Positions 16,414 to 25,545 of a DNA stretch of 64,000 nucleotides are shown piece by piece. The notes beneath the pieces are model-generated. The model worked only from the letters and a program-made list of their open reading frames with translations, was not told the origin of the DNA and made no database searches. The stretch comes from Nonomuraea jabiensis. Its GTDB lineage: Bacteria; Actinomycetota; Actinomycetes; Streptosporangiales; Streptosporangiaceae. A program made the translations under genes and the position numbers. Where the stretch lies: positions 6,150,501-6,214,500 of the forward strand of contig NZ_JACHMB010000001.1 in NCBI RefSeq assembly GCF_014204795.1. Reading direction: 5' to 3'. How positions within the stretch are numbered: position 1 is the first letter of the stretch; the number at the start of each line of letters is the position of its first letter.

Positions 16414-17525
16414 ATCCGGCGGTGGACCCAACAGCGACCGGCCCTGCCGGGCGCGTCCGACGCCACCTGCGCCGGCCGTCCCTGCGCACGCAGCTCACGA
16501 CGCTGTACGCCGGCATGGTCCTGGCCGTCGTCGTCCCGATGCTGCTGCTCGCCGGCTTCCTGTTCGGCAGGGATCAGATCCGCCTCCGGGCCGGGGACGC
16601 CGTCCCACCGCCCGACCCGGCCACCCAGCAGGTCGATGCCGCGCTCGCGATCACCGCGTTCATCGTCGTGGTCCTCACCGTGCTGACCGCGTGGTGGCTG
16701 GCCGGGCGCTTCCTGCGGCCGCTGCGCGCCATGACCGTGACAGCCCAGGAGATCTCCGCCACCAACCTCAACCGGCGGCTCGGCCTGCGCGGCCCGGACG
16801 ACGAGCTGACCAAGCTGGGGCGCACCCTCGACGACCTGTTCGAACGGCTGGACTCCGCGTTCGCGGCCCAGCGCCACTTCGTGGCCAACGCCTCACACGA
16901 GTTGCGCACCCCGCTGGCCGGTCAGCGCGCCGTACTCCAGGTCGCGCTCGCCGACCCCGAGGCGAGCACGGCCAGCCTGCGAGCCGCGTGCGAGGAAGCG
17001 CTCGGCCTCGGAGAAAGGCAGGAACGTCTGATCGCCGCCCTGCTCACGCTCGCCGAAGGACAAAAGGGCATCGAACACCGGGAAGTGTTCGACCTGGTTG
17101 ATGTCATCAAGGCGGAGATGCAGTCGCACCATGCCGAGGCCACCCGGCGAACCATCACGCTCCAGGCGTCGTTGGACCCGGCACCGATCAGCGGTGACCC
17201 CGATCTGATCACCAGCATGATCCGCAACCTGGTCGACAACGCGCTCCACCACAACGTTCCCGATGGCCACCTCACCATCACCACCGAACGGATCAACGGG
17301 TGTGCCCGCCTATCGGTCGCCAACACCGGCCCGACCATCCGATCGCAGGACCTGCGACGGCTTTTCCAGCCGTTCCAGCGACTCGGCACCCAGCGAACCC
17401 ACACCGCCGACGGCCACGGACTGGGCCTGGCCATCGTGCAGGCCGTCGCCGACGCACACGGCGCGCAACTGACGGCCCGCCCACGTCCCGGGGGCGGCTT
17501 GGACGTGACAATACTGTTCGGCTGA
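16410..17525 (+). CDS. membrane sensor histidine kinase
   Basis: Sensor kinase of 371 residues partnered with the upstream response regulator. Two transmembrane helices (about residues 35-55 and 77-100) bracket a very short extracellular loop of roughly 25 residues. A HAMP linker follows (RFLRPLRAMTVTAQEISATN), then the dimerisation box with the phospho-His (VANASHELRTPLAGQRAVLQ), and a HATPase domain with the N box (RNLVDNALHHN) and a G box (GHGLGLAIVQAVADAHGA). The tiny sensor loop means the signal may be sensed in or near the membrane. Confidence 0.94.
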   Translation: MNPAVDPTATGPAGRVRRHLRRPSLRTQLTTLYAGMVLAVVVPMLLLAGFLFGRDQIRLRAGDAVPPPDPATQQVDAALAITAFIVVVLTVLTAWWLAGRFLRPLRAMTVTAQEISATNLNRRLGLRGPDDELTKLGRTLDDLFERLDSAFAAQRHFVANASHELRTPLAGQRAVLQVALADPEASTASLRAACEEALGLGERQERLIAALLTLAEGQKGIEHREVFDLVDVIKAEMQSHHAEATRRTITLQASLDPAPISGDPDLITSMIRNLVDNALHHNVPDGHLTITTERINGCARLSVANTGPTIRSQDLRRLFQPFQRLGTQRTHTADGHGLGLAIVQAVADAHGAQLTARPRPGGGLDVTILFG

Positions 17526-18031
17526 TTCCACCCGGCCAATGCCTCCGCCGTTGTGGTCGGGGCAACCGGCGACGGCCCGACGCGATGCGTGGGCCATTCG
17601 TCGTGGTGGCGGGTCCATCGTGCCTCAGGGGTTCGTGCGGTGTCGTGTCTGGTCTTATTGTCGCGGTTGCCCCGCCGCAGTGGGCGGGCGATCGGCGTCC
17701 GGGTGCCGGGCGACCGACTCGATGCCGGACTCAGGCAGCACCACGCCCCGGACGCCGTCCCCCAGATCATGGCTCACGTCGATCGGCTCCGGCAGAACCA
17801 GCCCGGTGGCAGCCTGGGCGACTGCCAGTTGTCCTCGCGCCGCGCGCACCAGCGCAAAATTTGTTCCACGGGCGAGGATGAGGTTGCCCATGATTCGGTA
17901 CGGGCTCCCGATATGCCCCTTGACCAGGCATATCGTCCGGGTCATCAGCGCCCGTCATGGGCATATGTTGGTTATATCGGCTCTTGGTGGCGTATGGCGA
18001 CCCACTCGCCAGGAGCCGATGCGAGGCATCG
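17526..18031. other. 500-bp intergenic region before the AfsR-like regulators
   Basis: No convincing gene. A 96-codon open frame on the minus strand (17655-17945) has no ribosome-binding site, no recognised domain and an ordinary length for chance in this base composition. The right-hand 130 bases are relatively AT-rich and hold the GATATGCC-type inverted repeat listed separately, so this is probably the promoter region of the following operon. Confidence 0.5.
17909..17935. promoter_or_regulatory. inverted repeat upstream of the AfsR-like gene
   Basis: CGATATGCC and GGCATATCG form a perfect 9-bp inverted repeat with a 9-base spacer, and a further half-site GGCATATG occurs at 17960-17967. It lies about 95-120 bases before the start of the AfsR-like regulator. 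Operator function is inferred from symmetry and position only. Confidence 0.4.
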
Positions 18032-20371
18032 ATGACCATTGCCACGTTGCGCGCTTCGGCGCAGACGCACGCCGGCGGTCTGCCCGCTGAGGTGACCAGT
18101 TTCATCGGGCGCCGGCACGAAGTAGCGGCGGTCAAGCGCCTGCTGTCCGAGGCCCGCATGGTCACCCTCACCGGTCCGGGCGGCGTCGGCAAGACCCGGC
18201 TGGCCCTGCGCGTGGCCACCGACCTGCGCCGGGCCTTCCCCGACGGCGTCTGGCTGGTCGAACTCGCCGAACTGGACAACCCGGCACTGCTGCCCCAGGC
18301 CACGGTCGCCGCGCTGAAGATCCAGAGTCACTCCGCCCGGCCGCCCCTACAGGTGCTCACCGAGCACTTGCGCGAGCGGCGGGCGCTGGTCGTCCTGGAC
18401 AACTGCGAGCACGTCCGCGACGAGTCCACCGTGATGGCCCAGGCGCTGCTGCGTTCCGCCCCGGACCTGCGCATCCTGGCCACCAGCCGGCAGCCGCTGG
18501 GGGCCCCCGGAGAGCAGGCGTTCCCCGTGCCCACGTTGCCGCTGCCGGGCGGCGACGCCCAGCCCGACACGGAGCCCTCCGTGTCCGACGCGGTACGGCT
18601 CTTCGCCGAGCGGGCGGCGGCCGTGCTGCCCGAGTTCACCGTCACCAGCGAGAACCAGGACCTGATCGAGCAGATCTGCCGCCGCCTGGACGGTCTGCCG
18701 CTCGGCATCGAGCTCGCCGTCGTACGGCTGCGCGTGCTCTCGATCCACCAGCTGCTCGACCGGTTGGACGATCTGTTCGGCCTGCTCAGCGGGGGACCGA
18801 GCGCCACGGTGTCCCGCCACCGGACGCTGCGCGCCCTGATCGACTGGAGTCACGGGCTCTGCACCGAGCAGGAGCGCCTGCTGTGGGCGAGCCTGTCGGT
18901 GTTCACCGGCAGCCTGGATCTGGAGGCGGTCGAAGCGGTCTGCGCCGGGGCCGGCATCGCCCGGGACGAGATCCTCGACCTGATGATCGGCCTGGTGGAG
19001 AAGTCCGTCCTGATCCGGGAGGAACATCCGTACGGAGTGCGATTCCGGCTGCTGGACACGATCCGGCAGTACGGGCGTGAGCGCCTGGTGGCCTCCGGGC
19101 AGGAGCGGGAGCTGAAACTCCGGTATCGCGACTACTACCGGCGGCTCTCGCGTGAGGCGCAGGCGCAGCTGTTCGGCCCGGCGCAGGCCAAGCTGCTGAC
19201 CCGGCTGCGCGTCGAGCACCCCAACCTGCGCACCGCCCTGGAGTACTGCCAGGCCGAGCGCGCCGGGCTGTGCATCGACATGGCGAGCGACCTGCTCGAC
19301 CACTGGATCACGAGCAGCCACCTGGGCGAAGGCCGCGACTGGCTCGAACAGGGGCTCGCCGTGGCCGCCGGCCGGTCCGAGGTCAGGGCGCGGGCGCTGT
19401 GGGCGTGCGGCTCGCTCGCCATCATCCAGGGCGATCAGGCCTCGGCCGTCGGGCTGCTGGCCAAGAGCAGGTCGCTCGGCGAGAAACTCGGGCTGGAACC
19501 GGTGCTCGGCTACGTCGCGCTCTACTCCGGAATGGTCGCCATGCACGCGGGAGACACCGAGTCGGCCATCAAGTCCTTCGAGGAGGCGGTGACCCATCAT
19601 CGCGCCGGCGGCGACCCGGCGGGCGAGGTGCAGGCGCTGACCTGGCTCTGCCTGGCGCACTCGTTCCTCGGCGGCTCGGAAAGCGCCGTCGCCGCCGCCG
19701 AGGAGGGCATCGCCATCTGCGACGCCCACGGCGAGAGCTGGCACCGGGCGTACACGACGACGGCGCTCGGCATCGAACGCTGGCGCCAGGGCGACGTGCG
19801 GTGCGCGACCGCCTTGGAGCAGGAGAGCCTGCGCGTCTTCCACTCCCTGGACGACTCGGTCGGGGTCGGGCTCACGATCGAGGTGCTGGCCTGGATCGCC
19901 GCCGCACAGGAGGAGTACGCGCGGGCCGGCACGTTGCTGGGCGTCGCGCGCAACGTCTGGGAGGCGATCGGCACGCCCCTGCTGGGATTCGGACACCTCA
20001 TCGCGTACCACGACGAATGCGAGGCCCGTACCCTCCATGCCCTCGGCGAACACGCCTTCCAGGCGGCCGTCAAGCGCGGGGCCAGGCGCTCCCCCGGCCA
20101 GGCGCTCGCGTACGCCCTCATGGAGGAGGCGCCATCGAGCGGCCCGGCCGGCGCGGCGGACCAGTACGCGCCGCTCACCCCACGCGAGAGCGAGATCGCC
20201 CAGCTCATCGCGCGGGGCATGCGGAACAAGGAGATCGCGGCGGCGCTGGTGATCGCTCAGCGCACCGTCGAGGGCCACATCGAGCACATTCTGTGCAAAC
20301 TCGGCTTCAACTCCAGGACCCAGATCGTCGGCTGGGTCGCAGAACAGGCCCGCCGCGCCGGAGGCGAATGA
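18032..20371 (+). CDS. AfsR/LuxR-type regulator: P-loop ATPase, TPR region, C-terminal LuxR helix-turn-helix
   Basis: Signal-transducing NTPase regulator of about 779 residues. I chose the ATG of MTIATLRASAQTHAGG, with GAGG 6 bases upstream. The N-terminal NB-ARC/AAA-like module has SFIGRRHEVAAVKRLL, Walker A TGPGGVGKTRLAL and Walker B ALVVLDNCEHV. A winged-helix and TPR-rich middle follows, with repeats such as LGEGRDWLEQGLAVAAG. The end is a LuxR-type helix-turn-helix (LTPRESEIAQLIARGMRNKE then RTVEGHIEHILCKLGF). Its stop overlaps the start of a paralogue by ATGA. Such proteins are usually pathway or stress switches gated by ATP binding. Confidence 0.9.
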   Translation: MTIATLRASAQTHAGGLPAEVTSFIGRRHEVAAVKRLLSEARMVTLTGPGGVGKTRLALRVATDLRRAFPDGVWLVELAELDNPALLPQATVAALKIQSHSARPPLQVLTEHLRERRALVVLDNCEHVRDESTVMAQALLRSAPDLRILATSRQPLGAPGEQAFPVPTLPLPGGDAQPDTEPSVSDAVRLFAERAAAVLPEFTVTSENQDLIEQICRRLDGLPLGIELAVVRLRVLSIHQLLDRLDDLFGLLSGGPSATVSRHRTLRALIDWSHGLCTEQERLLWASLSVFTGSLDLEAVEAVCAGAGIARDEILDLMIGLVEKSVLIREEHPYGVRFRLLDTIRQYGRERLVASGQERELKLRYRDYYRRLSREAQAQLFGPAQAKLLTRLRVEHPNLRTALEYCQAERAGLCIDMASDLLDHWITSSHLGEGRDWLEQGLAVAAGRSEVRARALWACGSLAIIQGDQASAVGLLAKSRSLGEKLGLEPVLGYVALYSGMVAMHAGDTESAIKSFEEAVTHHRAGGDPAGEVQALTWLCLAHSFLGGSESAVAAAEEGIAICDAHGESWHRAYTTTALGIERWRQGDVRCATALEQESLRVFHSLDDSVGVGLTIEVLAWIAAAQEEYARAGTLLGVARNVWEAIGTPLLGFGHLIAYHDECEARTLHALGEHAFQAAVKRGARRSPGQALAYALMEEAPSSGPAGAADQYAPLTPRESEIAQLIARGMRNKEIAAALVIAQRTVEGHIEHILCKLGFNSRTQIVGWVAEQARRAGGE

Positions 20372-22485
20372 TCGTGACGGTGAAGGACACGATCTGGAGC
20401 GCTCCGGACGCCGAGGAGCCGGCGGCGGACCGGCGGCAGCCCGATGCTCCCGGCTTCGTCGGGCGGCGGCACGAGATCGCCCAGGTCAGAAGGCTCCTGG
20501 CCAAGACCCGCCTGCTGACCCTGACCGGCGTGGGCGGGGTCGGCAAGACCCGGCTGGCGCGACGCGCCAGCGACCTCCTGCTCCGGAGGTACCGGGACGG
20601 CGTCCGGCTGGTGGAGCTGGCCACCATCGACGACGAGAACCTGCTGGCCCCGGCCGTGGCCGCCTCGCTGGGCATCCACGACCGCACGCCGGACCTCGTG
20701 GCCCAGCTGATCGAGCACCTGGCGGACAAGCAGCTGCTGCTGGTACTGGACAACTGCGAGCACCTGCTCGGCGCGTGCGCCCGGCTGGCGCAGCAGCTGC
20801 TGCACGGCACCTCGCGGCTGCAGATCCTGGCCACCAGCCGGCAGTCGCTCGGAGTGTACGGCGAGCGGGTGCTCCCGGTGCCGTCCCTGCCGATACCGCG
20901 GCCCGGCGACGGCACCCGCGACATCGCCCGGCGCGACGCCGTGCGCCTCTTCACCGAGCGGGCGGCGACGATCCGGCCCGGCTTCCACGTCGACGCGGCC
21001 AACGCCCGGGCCGTCGCCCGGCTGGCCCGGCGCCTGGACGGGATCCCGCTGGCCATCGAGCTGGCGGCGGTACGGCTGCGGACGACGTCGGTGGAAGACC
21101 TGGTGAACGAGCTCGACGAGCGCCTGGAAGCGGTGGCCCTACCGGCCGGAGAGGTCGGCCCCGGCACGCTGGCCCGCCACCAGACCCTGCGGGCGACCAT
21201 GGAGTGGAGCTTCGGGCTGTGCTCGCCCGGCGAGCGGCGGCTGTGGGAGCGGCTGTCGATGTTCCCGGGGGGCGTGGACGTGGAGACCGCCGAAGCGGTC
21301 TGCCCCGGGCAGGGACTGGCCCGCGAGGACGTGCTGGATCTGATGATGGGACTGGTGGACAAGTCCATCCTGGTCGTCGCGGAGGCGTACGGCGCCGGGT
21401 CCCGCCACCGCATGCTGGAGACCATCCGCGCGTACGGCCGCGAACAGCTGCCCGCCGCCGACGCGGAGGCGCTGCGCGAGCGGTACATCGACCACTACCG
21501 CCGGCTCGTCGAGCGGGTGCGCGTGGACCGGCTGGAGCCGGACCAGACCGATCGCCTGCGGATGCTGAAGCCGGAGCTGCCCAACGTACGCGTCGCCCTC
21601 GACCTCTGCCTCGGCCGGCCCGGCGACGCCCCCGCCGGCCTGGAGATCGCCTCTGAGCTGTGGTCCACCTGGCTGGTCACCGGTGCTCTCAGCGAAGGCC
21701 GGTACTGGCTGAAGCGCGGCCTCGCGCTCGTGTCCGGAGCGAGCGTCGCCAGGGCAATGGGCCTATGGGCCGACGGGCTGCTCGCCCACTACCAGGGCGA
21801 CGCGGCGGCGGCCGACGCGCTGGGGTGCCTGGCGCTCGCGCGGCAGCTGAGGGACGAGAGGGCGCTCGCGTTCGCCGTCCAGCTCGCCGGCGTCGCGGCG
21901 TTGTCCGGGGGCGACGTCGAGGGCGGGCTCGCGCTCCTGGAGGAGGCCCGCACCCGGCACTGGGCGAGAGGCGACGTCCACGCCGTGGCGGTCACCCTGT
22001 ACCTCGCCGCCCTCTTCGGCGCCACGATGCGCCCGGACCGGGCCGCCGGGTATGGAGAGGAGCTTGTGACGTTGTGCGAGAGTCGCAACGCGACGCTCTT
22101 CCGCGCGTACGCACTGTACGCGCTCGGCATGGCCCGCTGGGAGCAGGGCGACTGGCGGCAGACCGAGGCCAGGATGCGGGAGGTGGCCGCGTTCTGGAGT
22201 GGCACGGAAGACCGGTGGGGCCTCACGCAGTGCCTGGAGGCGCTGGCCTGGACGGCCGGGGTACGCGGCCGGTACGAGCGGGCCGCCCGGCTGCTGGGCG
22301 CCGCCCACCTCCTGTGGGAGGCGGCGGCCTCCTCGCCGACGCGGCTGCCCTACCAGGTGAGATCGCACCAGGAGTGCGCCGAACGGGCCCGCCGGGAGCT
22401 GGGGGCCCAGGCGTTCACGGCGGCTTTCCGGGACGGCACGCGGCTCGGGCTCTCCCGGGCGGTCGCGTACGCGCTGGAAGAGTGA
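20368..22485 (+). CDS. AfsR-like P-loop ATPase/TPR protein lacking the LuxR domain
   Basis: Paralogue of the preceding gene, 705 residues, co-translated with it through an ATGA overlap. It has the same order of parts: GFVGRRHEIAQVRRLL, Walker A TGVGGVGKTRLAR, Walker B LLLVLDNCEHLL, the RRLDGIPLAIELAAVRLR sensor region, and TPR-like repeats (LSEGRYWLKRGLALVSG). It stops at AFRDGTRLGLSRAVAYALEE, exactly where the upstream protein continues into its DNA-binding domain. It therefore cannot bind DNA by the usual route and may form hetero-oligomers with the upstream partner. Confidence 0.88.
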   Translation: MIVTVKDTIWSAPDAEEPAADRRQPDAPGFVGRRHEIAQVRRLLAKTRLLTLTGVGGVGKTRLARRASDLLLRRYRDGVRLVELATIDDENLLAPAVAASLGIHDRTPDLVAQLIEHLADKQLLLVLDNCEHLLGACARLAQQLLHGTSRLQILATSRQSLGVYGERVLPVPSLPIPRPGDGTRDIARRDAVRLFTERAATIRPGFHVDAANARAVARLARRLDGIPLAIELAAVRLRTTSVEDLVNELDERLEAVALPAGEVGPGTLARHQTLRATMEWSFGLCSPGERRLWERLSMFPGGVDVETAEAVCPGQGLAREDVLDLMMGLVDKSILVVAEAYGAGSRHRMLETIRAYGREQLPAADAEALRERYIDHYRRLVERVRVDRLEPDQTDRLRMLKPELPNVRVALDLCLGRPGDAPAGLEIASELWSTWLVTGALSEGRYWLKRGLALVSGASVARAMGLWADGLLAHYQGDAAAADALGCLALARQLRDERALAFAVQLAGVAALSGGDVEGGLALLEEARTRHWARGDVHAVAVTLYLAALFGATMRPDRAAGYGEELVTLCESRNATLFRAYALYALGMARWEQGDWRQTEARMREVAAFWSGTEDRWGLTQCLEALAWTAGVRGRYERAARLLGAAHLLWEAAASSPTRLPYQVRSHQECAERARRELGAQAFTAAFRDGTRLGLSRAVAYALEE

Positions 22486-22506
22486 CGACGCCGCGCGGCG
22501 GGGCGA

Positions 22507-23595
22507 TCAGCGGTGCAGGCGGGGCTCGGGACAGCCGCAGGAGCCGCGGGTGACCAGGGTGGCCGAGAAGATCTTGGTGACCGGCTCCACGCCCTCCGAC
22601 TCGATGGCGCCGACCAGCGTCTCCGTCGCGTGGCGGGCCATCTCGTCTATCGGCTGGCTGATCGTCGAAAGCCCCGGCACCGTGTACGCGGCCTCCCGCG
22701 CCCCGTCGAACCCCACCACCGCCACGTCCCCGGGCACCCGCAGCCCGAGATCGGCGGCGGCGCGCATCGCGCCGATGGCCTGGCCGTCGATGGAGGCGAA
22801 CAGGGCGGTGGGACGCGACGGCGCCGACAGCAACCGCAGCGCGGCCTCGTATCCACCCTCCAAGCTCAACTCACCCTCCTCGACCAGCCCCGTCTCCTCG
22901 ACCAGCCCCGTCTCCTCGACCAGCCCCGTCTCCTCGACCAGCCCCGCCTCCTTGGCAAGCTCCGGCGCGGCACCGGCCTCCTGGAGCGCACGGCGCCAGC
23001 CCGCCGCCCTGAGCCGCACCGGAGTGATGTCCAACGGGCCGCCGACGAAGCCGATACGGCGGTGGCCGTGCTCCAGGAGATGCCGGGTGGCCTGATAGCC
23101 CCCCTCCTCGTCATCCACCGCGAGCCGGGAGAAGAACGGCGGCGCCGCATGGTCGATGGTGACCACCGGAACGCGTCCCCGCATCTCCTCCGCCTGATCG
23201 GCCGAGACCGGCACCCGCATCAGCACCAGCCCGTCGACCTGCCGCTCCAGGAACCCCCTGACATAGCCCTCCGCCCGCGCCGGATCCTCGGCGGAGTTGC
23301 CGAACAGCACCGAGTAGCCCCGCTGCCAGGCCACCTCCTCACAGGCCCGGGTGAACTGGCCGAAGAAGGGACTCTTCCCGCCGGCGCTGTCGGAGGCGAT
23401 CACCCCGATGGTCCACGAGCGTCGCGAGCGCAGCGACCTGGCCACGGCGTTGGGGCGGTAACCGAGCTGCTTGATGGCGTCCAGCACCCGCTGCCGGGCC
23501 GCCGCCGAGACCGGCCGGGGCCCGTTGTTGATCACGTAGCTGACCACGGCGGGCGAGGTGCCCGCCAGCCGCGCCACGTCGTTCCGCGTCACCAC
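22507..23595 (-). CDS. LacI family transcriptional regulator with internal GLVEET repeat
   Basis: Sugar-responsive repressor of 362 residues. I chose the first GTG of VVTRNDVARLAG, with GGAG upstream, because the helix-turn-helix (VARLAGTSPAVVSYVINNG) starts there. The hinge GYRPNAVARSLRSRRSWTIG is normal, as is the periplasmic-binding-like effector domain ending GLSTISQPIDEMARHA. Between the two lobes the protein contains GLVEET three times and then GLVEEG, encoded by a DNA tandem repeat. The gene stands alone, convergent with the AfsR-like operon, so its target operon is not evident. Confidence 0.92.
   Translation of the reverse strand: MVTRNDVARLAGTSPAVVSYVINNGPRPVSAAARQRVLDAIKQLGYRPNAVARSLRSRRSWTIGVIASDSAGGKSPFFGQFTRACEEVAWQRGYSVLFGNSAEDPARAEGYVRGFLERQVDGLVLMRVPVSADQAEEMRGRVPVVTIDHAAPPFFSRLAVDDEEGGYQATRHLLEHGHRRIGFVGGPLDITPVRLRAAGWRRALQEAGAAPELAKEAGLVEETGLVEETGLVEETGLVEEGELSLEGGYEAALRLLSAPSRPTALFASIDGQAIGAMRAAADLGLRVPGDVAVVGFDGAREAAYTVPGLSTISQPIDEMARHATETLVGAIESEGVEPVTKIFSATLVTRGSCGCPEPRLHR
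22877..22948. repeat. 18-bp tandem repeat, four copies, inside the LacI-type gene
   Basis: The unit TCCTCGACCAGCCCCGTC occurs four times head to tail; the fourth differs by one base (GCC for GTC at its end). It is in frame and encodes the GLVEE(T/G) repeats. Near-identity at the DNA level points to recent slippage expansion. Confidence 0.9.
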
Positions 23596-23688
23596 TGGCG
23601 TCTCACTCCGGCATTCACGAACCCAGCTTATGGGCCGGAGCACCCCGTACAGGTCCGCGGGAGAGCGGCGCCGGACCGGGCGTGGAGA

Positions 23689-25020
23689 TCACAAGCGGTC
23701 CAGCATGGTGATCAAGGTGGGCCGGCGCTTGTGGCGCAGCCGCAGCTCCTCCAGATAGGTACCGAACCCGGCTTCGTCGTGCGCCCGCCGCTGGGCCGCG
23801 CGGAGCCGTACCAGCAGTTCGACGGCCTGGTTGTAGTGCGTCTTGCCGGTTCCGGCGAGGGACTCGTCGATCAGACGTCGATAGGGGCCGATCACCTCGG
23901 CGGGGTGATCGTGCTCGCGTTCGCCGATCAACGTCAGCCACTGGGACGCGGGCACGTCGCCGGGGGAGGCCAGGGCGAGCCGCCAGGCCTCCTCGGCCAG
24001 GCCCTCGGCCCTGAGGACGGAGATGACGTGGGAGATGTGCGCTTTGGTGCGGAGATGGTCCAGGGCCGCGGCCCGCATGGACGTCCAGGTGCCGATCTGC
24101 TCGGCGGTCTCGCGCAGCCTCTGGTAGTGGTCCGGGCTGGGAACCTGCTCGAAGACGGATCGGCGCACCGCGAGGGCGTCGTCGGTGGCCCCACGTTCAA
24201 GGAGGAGGTCCACCAGCAGGTCGCGGAGCTTCTCCGTATCGGAGGGGTGAGCTGATTCGGCCAGGCCTCGCCGGGCCCATCGCTCTGCCTCAACCGGTCG
24301 CGAGCTCGCCCGGAGCACCGTCACGATCGTCACGAACTGGGCCGTGCTCCCCAGGTTCTCCGCCAGGACGGAGACGTGGGCGTCGACGTCGCCGCTGAGC
24401 TCGGCGAGCTGCTCGCGCAGGTCGCGGACACCCCAAGTGGCCGTCCACGAGCCGGGATCTTCGACGGCGCGGCGCTCCTCGACCAGCCGGGCACACTCGG
24501 CCAGCCCGGCCGGGCCGAGGGCGGTGGCGAAGTCGCGCAGCCGGATCCTGGGCCAGCCGGGGCCGTCGAGCTGCATGCCGACAAGCCAGGCGGCCAGGCT
24601 CCGCGCGGGTGGGGGAGCGGCCGCGCAGGCGCGGGCGTACAGGGCCACGAGCTCGGCGAGGCCGTCGCCGACGATTCCGGAGGAGTCGTCCATCCTGGTG
24701 AGCGCGTCGGTGACGCGTTCGACGGCGCGACGGAGCTGGTCGCGTACGGCGTCGGCGTGGCCGTTCTCGAGGGCGCGTTCGCCGTGGTCGAGCACCTCCC
24801 GCAGGCGGAGCGCGTATTCGCGGCGTCCCCGGTAGGGGTCGGCACGCCGGTCCCGGCGTAGCCCGTTGACGAGATCCCTCAACCCGTCGGCGTCGGCTCG
24901 GCGGATGTGCGAGACCAGCGCCGCCAGGCCGTCCTCGCCGTGTTCGCGCAACAACCGGGCCAGCTCGGAGGCCAGCATGGGGTATTCCTGCCGCAGGGCT
25001 CGTCCACGTTCCGCGTCCAC
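23689..25020 (-). CDS. hypothetical protein resembling the C-terminal part of SWIM-zinc-finger-associated proteins
   Basis: A 443-residue helical protein with no signal peptide. The segments ELVALYARACAAAPPPARSL, GAAGLxxC-like ALGPAGLAECARLVEERRAV and the C-terminal HYNQAVELLVRLRAAQRRA followed by LRLRHKRRPTLITMLDRL look to me like the C-terminal TPR/HEAT-like half of actinomycete SWIM-zinc-finger or DUF6880-type proteins. The N-terminal SWIM domain itself (CxCxnCxH type) is not present here. The 5' end lies only about 30 bases from a broken gene on the other strand, so the present start may be the product of a rearrangement. Function unknown. Confidence 0.6.
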   Translation of the reverse strand: MDAERGRALRQEYPMLASELARLLREHGEDGLAALVSHIRRADADGLRDLVNGLRRDRRADPYRGRREYALRLREVLDHGERALENGHADAVRDQLRRAVERVTDALTRMDDSSGIVGDGLAELVALYARACAAAPPPARSLAAWLVGMQLDGPGWPRIRLRDFATALGPAGLAECARLVEERRAVEDPGSWTATWGVRDLREQLAELSGDVDAHVSVLAENLGSTAQFVTIVTVLRASSRPVEAERWARRGLAESAHPSDTEKLRDLLVDLLLERGATDDALAVRRSVFEQVPSPDHYQRLRETAEQIGTWTSMRAAALDHLRTKAHISHVISVLRAEGLAEEAWRLALASPGDVPASQWLTLIGEREHDHPAEVIGPYRRLIDESLAGTGKTHYNQAVELLVRLRAAQRRAHDEAGFGTYLEELRLRHKRRPTLITMLDRL

Positions 25021-25052
25021 GAACTCCAGCGTAGGGGCCTGTCACTGCTGTT

Positions 25053-25540
25053 AGCTGGACGTGTGCATGAGCCAGACAACTCCCCGGTGGTGCGGGAGCT
25101 GCGCGCATTCACCGAGTGGGTCGGCGCGGACCGGAAACCGACCGCCACCGGCCAGATCACCCTGGCCGACGCCAGGACCCTGGTGGGGCGACGGCCTGCT
25201 GGATGAGACCACGACGGGCCCTGGCCGTGGTGGCGGGCGGTGCGGGCACGCGGATCGGCTGGGAGCACGACTTCGGCGACAGTTGGGAGCACGAGATCGT
25301 CCTCGAGCGGGTGATGGCGGCCGAGGAGGGTGTCCGTATCCATCGCTCGTGGCAGGAGAAGGCGCCTGCCCGCCGGAAGACTGCCCCGGGCCGTGGGGAT
25401 ACCGCGGATTCCGGGCCGCCCTGGCCGATCCCCGCCATGAGGAGTACGAGCACTTGGTGCGATGGGCGGGGTTGACCACCGCCGCGGAGCGTTTCGATCT
25501 GGTGGTGGTCCGACGAGGTGCTGAACATCGTTTGATACCC
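25053..25540 (+). pseudogene. frameshifted plasmid pRiA4b ORF-3-like gene
   Basis: Pieces of one protein family lie in consecutive different frames. First comes SPVVRELRAFTEWVGADRK with TGQITLADARTLVG, ending in a stop at 25204-25206. Then, in another frame, RIGWEHDFGDSWEHEIVLER with VMAAEEGVRIHRSWQ, matching the family core (YDFGDSWEHEI). Then, in a third frame, CPPEDCPGPWGYRGFRAALA with DPRHEEYEHLVRW, the usual family C-terminus. At least two frameshifts plus a deletion separate them, so no intact product can be made. The family often accompanies mobile DNA. Confidence 0.75.
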
Positions 25541-25545
25541 GAGCC

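Noticed and set aside
17655..17945. 96-codon minus-strand frame in the gap before the AfsR-like genes
   Set aside because: No Shine-Dalgarno sequence, no recognised domain, and it overlaps the likely promoter of the rightward operon.
22877..22948. CRISPR-like short repeat array
   Set aside because: The 18-bp units are directly adjacent with no spacers and lie in frame in a LacI-type gene, so it is a coding tandem repeat.
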